Source of the DNA: Parapedobacter sp037190485
Lineage (GTDB): Bacteria > Bacteroidota > Bacteroidia > Sphingobacteriales > Sphingobacteriaceae
Assembly (NCBI GenBank): GCA_037190485.1
Contig: JBBCJB010000002.1
Coordinates: 248,001 to 312,000 of the forward strand
Direction of reading: 5' to 3'
Length of the DNA stretch: 64,000 bases
Shown: positions 16,964 through 24,637 of the stretch, one piece after another
Numbering within the stretch: position 1 is the stretch's first letter
How the letters are laid out: every line of letters begins with the position of its first letter
Position numbers and translations under genes: made by a program
The notes under the pieces: generated by a model
What the model was told of the DNA's origin: nothing
Databases searched by the model: none
The model's input: the letters and a program-made list of their open reading frames with translations, nothing else

Positions 16964-19633
16964 CTAAAAAGAATAGCGCAACGTAACGCCGAAGGTCCTG
17001 GGGTCTCCCAGCACCGCTGCATAATGCCCGGCATTACCCACTCCGGGCAACAATTGCTCAAAATAATTTTTATCCAGCAGATTCCGAGACCAAACGAAGG
17101 CGGTGAACCCGTCCGTTGCCCGGAAACCGGTCCGCGCATTGACCAGGGCATAACCATCGATGTTCATCACCGCCGATGGTGAAGGGCTCGAGGAAAACTC
17201 CGAGCGATAGGACGTTTCCAACGCGATGAAGAACTGGCCTTCTTTGCCGATCAGACTACCTGATTTTGACGACAGTTCTGCACCGATATTACCGGCCCAT
17301 TCCGAAATCCCCGGCAACCGCTGTCCGGAAACATCCTTGAATGGAACGCCCGAAGCCCCTGTTTCTTCCAACGGCAATGGCGCGTTCGTGAAAGACACGT
17401 ACTTGCCGTCTGTATACGCAAGCGCGCCATACAACGAGACGTTGCGGCTTGGCCGATAACTGCCGTCTATTTCCACGCCGATTACCCGCACCTCTTCGGC
17501 ATTGGCCAAGTAACCTCGGGCAATGGATGGATCCGGATCCTGTACCTGTGTTTGGTAATCTTTGATGTCCGTGAGGTGCGCCACCACATTCAATATCACG
17601 TTTTTGCCCGGTGACGTCTTGATGCCGATTTCGCCGTGCGTCAGGTATTCCGGTTTGATCCTGGCCAAACTCAAGTCTGGCTGTCCATTCACGTTGGGCA
17701 GCCCCCCCAAGTTTACGCCTACGGGTTTGTAACTCGTCGAATAGGTGGCAAACGCATTGAAACGCTCGTTTGCCCGATAGGCTACTGTCAACTGGCCGGT
17801 CAGGTTGCTTTCGTCGGCCGTGAAATTGAACGATTGGTTGTTGTATATGCTGCGGATGGACAGCAACACGGGATCGGTGGTCTCGTACAATCCGTAACCC
17901 GTCCGGTTGAAATCGACGGTCTTTTTATCGTAGTTATAGCGCAAACCGGGCAATACATGTAATTTCTCGGTGATTGCCCAATCGATGTTGGCAAACACGG
18001 CGGCCCCAAAGGTTTCCAAGGTGGAATTGATTGCCGATCCGTGGCCGGCGAACAATCCCGGTGTACGAAAGGCATCATCCCAATTCGTGAACGCGCTGCC
18101 AAAAAACTTTCCGCCTTCGGCCAGGTCAGCAGCGGGAATAGCCCCGAATGAATTCTGCTGGAAGCGCCATTGGTGCTCGCCCGCCTCTTCGGTATGCACC
18201 GGATCCGTCTTCAGTGTTTGCCCGATGGCGTACACACCCACCACGCCGCTGAGCTTTTTCGAGAAATCACCGGCATAGCGCACTTCCTGCGACCAATTTT
18301 TGTGTTTCGACGGCGCTTGTGATTTGGCCGTGGCATTCAATCCGGTAAAGTCACGATCGTTCATCGGATCCCAATTCCAATAGCGCCATGCCGTCGTCGA
18401 CGTCAGCGTACCCGGACCGATCTTGGCATCCACGTTGAGGGAAGCGCCCCCCAAATCATTGCCGGACCGCCATGTCGAATTCTGGTCAATCAACCGATCG
18501 AATGCATTTTCGCTGGGCAGTTCCCAACCCAAATCGCGTATGATGCTGCGGAACTGCCTTCCTTCGCTGCGCGCGGTCTGCGTCACCCCGGCAATCACTT
18601 GGGCATACCCTTCATTGGGGCGTTGGCGTGAAAAATCACCTGCCAACGTAATGTCTATGTTTTGGTTGGGGGTGAATAGCAACTGGGCACGTGCCCCCAA
18701 GTTATTGAGGTCGTTTACATACTTGCTGTTGCGCACGTTGTAAATCGTACCGTCGCGTTGCGTACCCGAGAATGACACGCGGGCCGCGAGCTTCTCTTTC
18801 ACCAGCGGACCCGTCACGGACGCTTTCGCCTGTATGAATCCAAAATTGCCATAGCTCAACTCGAACGTCGCCCCGGGATTGAAACTGGGCTTGCGCGTGG
18901 TAATGTTAAACGCACCGGCGGTCGTATTCTTGCCGAACAACGTGCCTTGGGGTCCACGCAATACCTCGATTTGTTCCACATCCACAAAATCGAGGGTGGT
19001 CGCTGCCGGCCGGGCGTAGTAGACACCGTCTATATAGAACCCTACCCCCGGATCAAGGCCATCGTTGGTCAGGCCAAACGTAGAACCCAAACCGCGGATG
19101 TTGATGGTGGTATTACGCGGATTGGAAGAGTACAACTGAACGGTAGGCACCAGTTCCTTCACCCGGTTTACGTTGAAGGCGCCGGCCTCATCAACGAGTG
19201 CGCCGCCTACCACCGACACCGCAATGGGCACCGATTGGGCCGATTCCAGCCTACGCCGCGACGTTACCACCACCTCATCAAGGCCGGTTGCTCGTCTTTC
19301 CAGCACAATCGTCACTGGCGTCTCGGATACCACCACCTCTTTCGTGGTGTAACCAATATAGGAAACAATGACCGTGAGCGGCAACTTCTGCCCGGTGACA
19401 AACCGGAATCGCCCCTGCCTGTCGGTCTTGGTGATGTGGGTAACGCCAGCAAGCTGCAACGTCGCGCCCGGAAGCGGGTCCTGCGTACCCGCATCGACCA
19501 CGACACCCTCAAAGGTTGCATTGATCAACGGTTGGGTTTCCTGGGCCGACAACGTCATCGACGACACCAACGCAAAAAACAATAATACAATACGATAATA
19601 GGTTGCAACTTGGTTAAGTAATCCTTTTGACAT
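16964..19633 (-). CDS. TonB-dependent receptor divergent from the encapsulin operon
   Basis: The 889-residue product starts at 19633 (MSKGLLNQVATYYRIVLLFF), with a signal peptide ending LSAQ. It has a carboxypeptidase-like domain (FEGVVVDAGTQDPLPGATLQL), a plug (VPTVQLYSSNPRNTTINIRG, GPQGTLFGKNTTAGAFNIT) and a barrel ending in the aromatic signature RYSF. It lacks a SusD partner and looks more like a small-molecule or siderophore receptor than SusC. Its promoter overlaps a CTAC-N7-GTAG palindrome, and the divergent genes are a sulfur-type encapsulin and cysteine desulfurase. Uptake of an organosulfur compound is therefore a reasonable inference. Iron-chelate uptake is the alternative. Confidence 0.88.
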   Translation of the reverse strand: MSKGLLNQVATYYRIVLLFFALVSSMTLSAQETQPLINATFEGVVVDAGTQDPLPGATLQLAGVTHITKTDRQGRFRFVTGQKLPLTVIVSYIGYTTKEVVVSETPVTIVLERRATGLDEVVVTSRRRLESAQSVPIAVSVVGGALVDEAGAFNVNRVKELVPTVQLYSSNPRNTTINIRGLGSTFGLTNDGLDPGVGFYIDGVYYARPAATTLDFVDVEQIEVLRGPQGTLFGKNTTAGAFNITTRKPSFNPGATFELSYGNFGFIQAKASVTGPLVKEKLAARVSFSGTQRDGTIYNVRNSKYVNDLNNLGARAQLLFTPNQNIDITLAGDFSRQRPNEGYAQVIAGVTQTARSEGRQFRSIIRDLGWELPSENAFDRLIDQNSTWRSGNDLGGASLNVDAKIGPGTLTSTTAWRYWNWDPMNDRDFTGLNATAKSQAPSKHKNWSQEVRYAGDFSKKLSGVVGVYAIGQTLKTDPVHTEEAGEHQWRFQQNSFGAIPAADLAEGGKFFGSAFTNWDDAFRTPGLFAGHGSAINSTLETFGAAVFANIDWAITEKLHVLPGLRYNYDKKTVDFNRTGYGLYETTDPVLLSIRSIYNNQSFNFTADESNLTGQLTVAYRANERFNAFATYSTSYKPVGVNLGGLPNVNGQPDLSLARIKPEYLTHGEIGIKTSPGKNVILNVVAHLTDIKDYQTQVQDPDPSIARGYLANAEEVRVIGVEIDGSYRPSRNVSLYGALAYTDGKYVSFTNAPLPLEETGASGVPFKDVSGQRLPGISEWAGNIGAELSSKSGSLIGKEGQFFIALETSYRSEFSSSPSPSAVMNIDGYALVNARTGFRATDGFTAFVWSRNLLDKNYFEQLLPGVGNAGHYAAVLGDPRTFGVTLRYSF

Positions 19634-19678
19634 ACACTTTCTTCTTTGGTTAACTATACCTCCACCATTCGGGAGACG

Positions 19679-19705
19679 CAAAAGTATACCTATTTAGTAG
19701 ACATT
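19679..19705 (-). promoter_or_regulatory. Promoter and CTAC-N7-GTAG operator (site B) of the TonB receptor gene
   Basis: The minus-strand -7 element TACTTTTG lies at 19679-19686. The operator at 19682-19705 overlaps it, with arms GTATAC and GTAGAC placed at the same seven-base spacing as the other sites. Such overlap would suit a repressor. It may also act on the encapsulin gene on the other strand. Confidence 0.55.
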
Positions 19706-19834
19706 AAAAGGTATAAAACATGCCTACTTTAGGAAGAAAACATGCGCATTTTTCGATGCGTTCCCTTTCTAATGACACCAGCCTTTTACTGGGCTTAGCG
19801 TTGGCGTCGAAATCAGGTTAAATATGCATGAAAC

Positions 19835-19863
19835 ATACGCATTTATGCAGTTATCATGCGTAT
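19835..19863. promoter_or_regulatory. Inverted repeat ATACGCAT ... ATGCGTAT upstream of the encapsulin gene
   Basis: The 8-bp arms at 19835-19842 and 19856-19863 are exact and 13 bp apart. Related ATGCG motifs occur at about 19740 and 19753. The pair lies 75-103 bp upstream of the encapsulin start, near the expected promoter (a weak GACATTTG at about 19887). It is a candidate operator distinct from site B. Confidence 0.35.
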
Positions 19864-19937
19864 TCTTTTGTTTCTGCCTTAAAGAACAGACATTTGGGTT
19901 AATTCCATGCATTACTCCACACTTACTATGCAAGTTT

Positions 19938-20864
19938 ATGGCAGAACAAACAAAAAACACCAGACAAACCGCGCTTAGCGACATCGCGGCAAGACCGTTG
20001 GCCATTGCCACCCGCACCGTACCGCAAACATCTTTTATCACCCCCCGCTGGCTCCCCCATCTGCTTAATTGGGTAGCCGTGGAATCAGGCATTTACCGTG
20101 TCAACCGCGTGAAGGAAGGCAATACGGTAGAGGTAGACTGCTCGAACAGGGATGAACGCGCGCTTCCGAACACGTTCGTGGACTATGTGGAGCAGCCCCG
20201 TGAATACCTACTGAGCGCGGTAAACACCGTCCTGGATGTCCATACACGGGTATCAGATCTCTACAGTAAGCCTTACAACCAAATCAGCGAGCAGCTGCGC
20301 CTCACGATTGAAGCCATCAAAGAACGGCAGGAAAGCGAGCTGATCAACAATGCCGAGTATGGTTTGCTGCATAGTGTCGCCAAATCACAACGCATCAAAA
20401 CCCGTATCGGTGCGCCGACGCCCGATGACCTGGACGAATTGATCACCAAGGTCTGGAAGGAACCGGGCTTTTTCCTACTGCATCCCTTGGCGATAGCGGC
20501 TTTCGGACGCGAATGCACACGGCGGGGTGTCCCGCCACCTACCGTATCCCTCTTCGGATCGCAGTTCATCACCTGGCGTGGTATCCCCTTGATCCCTTCG
20601 GACAAAGTGCCCATCGTGAATAACAAGACCAAGATCATCTTGATCCGTACCGGCGAAAGCAGGCAGGGCGTGGTGGGTCTGTACCAACCCAATCTTCCCG
20701 GCGAACAATCGCCAGGCCTGTCGGTACGATTCATGGGCATCAATGAAAAAGCAATCGCTTCCTATCTGGTTTCCCTGTATTGTTCATTGGCTGTTTTGGT
20801 CGAGGATGCATTGGCCGTGTTGGACGACGTCGAGATCAATAGGTATCACGAGTACAAATATTGA
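19938..20864 (+). CDS. srpI: Family 2A encapsulin shell protein (SrpI type)
   Basis: From the ATG at 19938 the product is 308 residues, the usual size of family 2A encapsulins, with no cyclic-nucleotide-binding insert. Diagnostic stretches shared with cyanobacterial SrpI include RPLAIATRTVPQTSFITPRW, ESGIYRVNRVKE, FVDYVEQPREYLLSAVNTV, WRGIPLIPSDKVP and ESRQGVVGLYQPNLPGEQ. The HK97-fold protein assembles into an icosahedral protein shell. The next gene, three bases downstream, is the matching cysteine desulfurase cargo. An in-frame upstream ATG (19824) would add 38 unrelated residues and is rejected. Characterised relatives are induced by sulfur starvation. Confidence 0.95.
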   Translation: MAEQTKNTRQTALSDIAARPLAIATRTVPQTSFITPRWLPHLLNWVAVESGIYRVNRVKEGNTVEVDCSNRDERALPNTFVDYVEQPREYLLSAVNTVLDVHTRVSDLYSKPYNQISEQLRLTIEAIKERQESELINNAEYGLLHSVAKSQRIKTRIGAPTPDDLDELITKVWKEPGFFLLHPLAIAAFGRECTRRGVPPPTVSLFGSQFITWRGIPLIPSDKVPIVNNKTKIILIRTGESRQGVVGLYQPNLPGEQSPGLSVRFMGINEKAIASYLVSLYCSLAVLVEDALAVLDDVEINRYHEYKY

Positions 20865-20867
20865 TAC

Positions 20868-22676
20868 ATGCCCCATCATCAATTCAACTCAACGGGGTTG
20901 CCGGATGCAGGTGAACTGGAAAAATTGGCGAATGCCTATTTTTCCAGCTATCCAGTAGCGGGTTCGCCCAATCGGCAAGATACCCCATCACAATCGGCGC
21001 TGTTGGCTCAGCAGCCCTTTGGGCATGGCGCGGGCGTAAATGACGCTTCGCCGTTCTCGGGGCCACAGGTACCCCATTCGGTCACCGGCAGCGGCATCTC
21101 GCCATCGGCCGTGCATCAGGGAAATGCAGTGGATATCGAAGATCCCCAGACCAGTCTTCCCGATCCGCATCACCATGGCTACGGCCAACTGCCTTCTTCC
21201 ACGGCTGGAAGCGGCGGAGCATCGCCCACAGCTCCCCAAGCCTTGGCCATCGGCACCAACCCCGTCATACTGCCCTACGAACAGGAAGACCCGTTTGGCC
21301 ACGCCTTGCAGCAAGCCTTGGCCCATGTCAACGTGTATACCCCGTCACCCCAGCTGGCTTATACGCCCCAGGCCGCTATCGACGAGCGTGCGTTCTACTT
21401 CCTAGGCAGCGACTTTGCCGCCGGGTATGCGCCAGGCGTTGCATCCGCTGCCCCTGCGTTCAATGTAAACATCATCCGAAATGACTTCCCGATCCTGGCT
21501 GAACGGGTCAATGGACAGCCACTGATCTGGTTGGACAACGCCGCCACCACGCATAAGCCGAATCACGTCATTGACCGGTTGTCGCATTTCTATCGGCACG
21601 AAAACTCCAACATCCATCGTGCCGCCCACGAACTGGCCGCACGGGCAACGGACGCCTACGAAGATGCCCGCCAGACGGTCCAAGGGTTCGTAAACGCTCG
21701 GTCACCCAATGAAATCGTTTTTGTCAGGGGTACAACCGAAGCGATCAATCTTGTCGCCCAGTCGTGGGGCGACCAGTATTTGCAAGAAGGCGACGAAATC
21801 ATCGTGAGCCACCTGGAACACCACGCCAACATCGTACCCTGGCAGCTCCTCTCACAAAAGAAAAACCTGAAACTAAAGGTGATTCCGGTAGATGATGACG
21901 GACAAATCATCTTGGAAGCCTATCACCAGCTGTTGACACCAAAAACAAAGCTGGTGGCCATCACCGTTGTCTCCAATGCCCTGGGCACCATCACCCCCAC
22001 CAAGCAAATCATAGAAGCGGCCCATCTCATCGGGGCCAAGGTGTTGGTAGACGGTGCGCAATCCGTGTCGCATATCCGCACGGATGTACAGGCGTTGCAT
22101 GCAGATTGGTTCGTTTTTTCGGGGCATAAAGTCTTTGGTCCCACAGGTATCGGTGTGTTATACGGCAAAGAGGAGCTCCTCAACCAAACCCAACCGTGGC
22201 AAGGAGGCGGCAACATGATCGAAGACGTGACCTTTGAACACACCCGCTACCATCGGTCGCCTGCCCGTTTCGAAGCCGGCACGGGCAATATTGCCGATGC
22301 TGTCGGCTTGGGAGCCGCGTTGGCGTATGTCAACCGCATCGGTATCGACAACATTTACCAGTATGAGCACTATCTTTTGCAATATGCTACCCGTGCCTTA
22401 CACCAGATACCCGGACTGCGCTTAATCGGTACCGCCGAACACAAAACCAGTGTCCTGTCATTTGTCCTTGACGGGTTCACCACCGCCGAGGTTGGGCAGG
22501 CCCTCAGCGAAAGAGGAATCGCGGTCCGGTCGGGACACCATTGCGCCCAGCCCATCTTGCGACGCTTCGGTTTGGAAAGCACAGTGAGGCCTTCACTGGC
22601 GTTCTACAACACGTGTGCGGAAATCGACGTGCTCGCCGATACGGTCTTGCGGTTGGTTAGCTCACGTCGTCGGTAA
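20868..22676 (+). CDS. SufS-type cysteine desulfurase with encapsulin-targeting N-terminal extension
   Basis: The 602-residue protein has a low-complexity, Pro/Gly/Ser/His-rich extension of about 195 residues before a complete group II cysteine desulfurase. The core shows NDFPIL (205-210), WLDNAATTHKP, SHLEHHANIVPW, the PLP lysine Lys421 (FSGHKVFGPTGIG) and the catalytic Cys559 (RSGHHCAQP). The extension contains short conserved-looking islands (LEKLANAYFSSYP at 18-30, LPYEQEDPFGHALQQAL at 135-151, AFYFLGSDFA at 175-184) that fit encapsulation motifs. The enzyme releases sulfur from cysteine as persulfide. Packaging inside the shell is known for this gene pair in Synechococcus. Confidence 0.95.
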   Translation: MPHHQFNSTGLPDAGELEKLANAYFSSYPVAGSPNRQDTPSQSALLAQQPFGHGAGVNDASPFSGPQVPHSVTGSGISPSAVHQGNAVDIEDPQTSLPDPHHHGYGQLPSSTAGSGGASPTAPQALAIGTNPVILPYEQEDPFGHALQQALAHVNVYTPSPQLAYTPQAAIDERAFYFLGSDFAAGYAPGVASAAPAFNVNIIRNDFPILAERVNGQPLIWLDNAATTHKPNHVIDRLSHFYRHENSNIHRAAHELAARATDAYEDARQTVQGFVNARSPNEIVFVRGTTEAINLVAQSWGDQYLQEGDEIIVSHLEHHANIVPWQLLSQKKNLKLKVIPVDDDGQIILEAYHQLLTPKTKLVAITVVSNALGTITPTKQIIEAAHLIGAKVLVDGAQSVSHIRTDVQALHADWFVFSGHKVFGPTGIGVLYGKEELLNQTQPWQGGGNMIEDVTFEHTRYHRSPARFEAGTGNIADAVGLGAALAYVNRIGIDNIYQYEHYLLQYATRALHQIPGLRLIGTAEHKTSVLSFVLDGFTTAEVGQALSERGIAVRSGHHCAQPILRRFGLESTVRPSLAFYNTCAEIDVLADTVLRLVSSRRR

Positions 22677-22720
22677 AATACGACGAGATTACCGATTCAG
22701 GAAAATAGCGAGCGCCATCC

Positions 22721-23518
22721 TCAAGACTTGGCGGACCCCTGATCGTACAGGTTTGCCGCAATCCGTTCCAGCAGGGACTTGGGCAGTAGCCTTGCAGCCA
22801 ACACCGCTATCTTGTTGGGAATACCGGGAACGATTTCCGATTTCCGACGGAACAGGCCACCTACAGCCTGCATAGCGACGACCTCGGCATCCATGTTGTA
22901 GCGATCCATCAGCCGCTTCAGTGATTGCATGCCGGCACGCTCGCCGAACCCTGTCGCTACAGGCCCAGGATTCAGCACCGACACCGATAGGCCCGCTTTG
23001 CCGAACTCGTGACGCAATGCCCTCGAAAACTGCATTACATAAGCTTTGGAAGCGGCGTATACGGCTAGTGTAGGTACTGCCTGATAGGCAGCCAAGCTCC
23101 CCACATTCAGTAGGTAGGATCGCGTATGCGTTAACAAGCTAGGCAGCAAATGATACGTCAGCTGGGTAAGCGACCTCACATTGAGGTCTATCATATTCGA
23201 CTGGTCGGCAATCGGGAGGTTATCGAAACGGCCCCACAGCCCGTAGCCTGCGTTATTTATCAAAACAGCAACGGCATATCCCTTTTGTCGTATCCATTCG
23301 CACAATTTGTTTACCCCCAAATCCGTGGATAAATCGGCAGAGAAGTAATATACATGCACGGAGAATCGCCCACTTAGCTCCGCACCCACCGCAGCGAGCT
23401 TTGTTTCAGAGCGTGCCACCAGCAATAAGTCGTACCCCCGTTCGGCCAACTGCCGTGCAATCGCGGCCCCTAGACCCTGGCTTGCACCGGTTACCAATGC
23501 GTATCCCTTTCCGTTCAT
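22721..23518 (-). CDS. Short-chain dehydrogenase/reductase
   Basis: The 265-residue protein has classical SDR motifs: the cofactor loop TGASQGLG (10-17), NNAG, catalytic Ser in NVGSLAAY and YAASK. The Arg in VARSET after the second strand suggests NADP(H) preference. It resembles the YqjQ/DltE-like group of reductases. It converges on the cysteine desulfurase gene with a 44-bp gap. Its promoter is preceded by the strong palindrome at 23567-23592, so it belongs to the putative sulfur regulon. The substrate is unknown. Confidence 0.88.
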   Translation of the reverse strand: MNGKGYALVTGASQGLGAAIARQLAERGYDLLLVARSETKLAAVGAELSGRFSVHVYYFSADLSTDLGVNKLCEWIRQKGYAVAVLINNAGYGLWGRFDNLPIADQSNMIDLNVRSLTQLTYHLLPSLLTHTRSYLLNVGSLAAYQAVPTLAVYAASKAYVMQFSRALRHEFGKAGLSVSVLNPGPVATGFGERAGMQSLKRLMDRYNMDAEVVAMQAVGGLFRRKSEIVPGIPNKIAVLAARLLPKSLLERIAANLYDQGSAKS

Positions 23519-23547
23519 TTTTTCTATCGATAAGTTTGCAATTATAA

Positions 23548-23592
23548 CAAAGATAATTACTTTTGTAAAGTCTACTTATTTAGTAGTCTTTA
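23548..23592. promoter_or_regulatory. SDR promoter and CTAC-N7-GTAG operator (site C), shared divergent region
   Basis: On the minus strand TATCTTTG (23548-23555) lies 29 bp from the SDR start. The operator at 23567-23592 is nearly perfect, AAAGTCTACT and AGTAGTCTTT around a five-base centre. On the plus strand the Cys/Met-rich leader frame begins 10 bp beyond the operator, so the site may control both directions. Confidence 0.65.
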
Positions 23593-23602
23593 TATTGTTG
23601 TT

Positions 23603-23671
23603 GTGACTAGTCTTATCCTGATAGCGCTCTTTACTTCCCGCACGTGTTGTTGCATGTGCATGCCTCTTTGA
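23603..23671 (+). CDS. Putative Cys/Met-rich leader peptide upstream of the PhyH gene
   Basis: A GTG-started frame of 22 codons encodes a hydrophobic start (TSLILIALFTSR), then TCCCMCMPL and a TGA stop. Three consecutive Cys codons followed by Met-Cys-Met are very unlikely in ordinary intergenic DNA. It begins 10 bp after operator C and ends inside a 9-bp-stem hairpin. It is analogous to the minus-strand leaders at 27783-27869 and 39139-39204. No SD sequence is visible and translation is unproven. Confidence 0.45.
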   Translation: MTSLILIALFTSRTCCCMCMPL

Positions 23672-23685
23672 CCAAACAAAGAGGC
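23662..23685 (+). other. Hairpin overlapping the end of the leader frame
   Basis: The arms GCCTCTTTG (23662-23670) and CAAAGAGGC (23677-23685) pair perfectly over a six-base loop. There is no U-run afterwards, so it is not a simple terminator. The stem begins eight bases after the Cys-Cys-Cys codons, where a stalled ribosome would interfere with it. The rest of the gap to 23786 shows nothing else. Confidence 0.45.
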
Positions 23686-23786
23686 CCAACCACGCATAAT
23701 CCCACCAAACCGTTGCATACGGAGCAGGTGATTCCAACTACTCATCGCATTCATACGATTTAACTTAATTTTTTAATCACAAAAAA

Positions 23787-24602
23787 ATGGCTATGGAGTC
23801 TCAGTACGTCAAGTTCCAACTAGGTGAGCGACTCACTTCGGAACAAAAATCCTTTTTCGAGCAATTCGGCTTTATCCACTTCAAGAATTTCATCGGATCC
23901 GATGCTGTACAGGAGCTGATCAACGCGTCGATTGAAATCCAACAGGACTGGATAACTCGCGATGTCAAAAAAATCAACGGCATTCCGATCAAATATGGCC
24001 AGGACCTGAATGGACAATCCATCATACAGCGATTTGCCTTCGTGAACCAGCATCATGGCGTTTTCGAGTCGTTCGCGTCCGACCAACGCTTCCAGTTGTT
24101 GCTCGAGCTGATCGGTGACGGCGCACGAATCGGGTTACAAGAAAAGGACGGCATGGTTTTCAATCACTATGTAAATGGCCCAGCGAGCAAATTCCGCAAA
24201 ATGGGATGGCACGTAGACGGCTTGCGGGACATCTTTCTGGATGGCAAACTGAATCCGATGCTCAATGTAGGCATCCACCTGAATACGATAGATCGGCGTC
24301 ATGGTGGCGGACTACGCATCATCCCCGGCACGCATAAACAATCGCTATACCAGCTCTTCTTCCGCAAGCGCCATTTTTTCGATCATGAAATTGACCGGAA
24401 TGAAATCACGATCGATGCGGAGCCTGGCGACCTCACGGTTCATGATGGCCGTCTCTGGCACCGGGTGGCATTGCCCAACATTGTCGGCGAAGGCAGTCGG
24501 CGAAGGGTCATCTACTTTCCGATCGTCGCGGGCAAATACAATCCGAAGCATGAAAATAGCCCCACACCCTTTTACCAGCGATTCGCTAAATTGGTTGGAT
24601 AG
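23787..24602 (+). CDS. Phytanoyl-CoA dioxygenase (PhyH) family 2-oxoglutarate/Fe(II) oxygenase
   Basis: The 271-residue protein has the jelly-roll iron triad: His and Asp in MGWHVDGLRD, and a distal His in DGRLWHRVALPN. A 2-oxoglutarate-binding Arg follows in GSRRRVIYFPI. The family hydroxylates diverse small molecules and includes enzymes that cleave C-S or other bonds. The gene lies between the encapsulin locus and M14 peptidases, behind a Cys/Met leader and the putative sulfur operator C. A role in liberating sulfur from an organic compound is possible but inferred only from context. Confidence 0.85.
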   Translation: MAMESQYVKFQLGERLTSEQKSFFEQFGFIHFKNFIGSDAVQELINASIEIQQDWITRDVKKINGIPIKYGQDLNGQSIIQRFAFVNQHHGVFESFASDQRFQLLLELIGDGARIGLQEKDGMVFNHYVNGPASKFRKMGWHVDGLRDIFLDGKLNPMLNVGIHLNTIDRRHGGGLRIIPGTHKQSLYQLFFRKRHFFDHEIDRNEITIDAEPGDLTVHDGRLWHRVALPNIVGEGSRRRVIYFPIVAGKYNPKHENSPTPFYQRFAKLVG

Positions 24603-24637
24603 CAACCGAAGCCATACGGCGTGTCGCGCGGGAAGGA

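Noticed and set aside
19824..19937. In-frame ATG extension of the encapsulin gene, with five Cys codons in 38 residues
   Set aside because: The extension matches nothing in SrpI-type shells, and the likely promoter lies inside it. The Cys richness is noted but is not followed by a stop, so it is not a leader like the other three.
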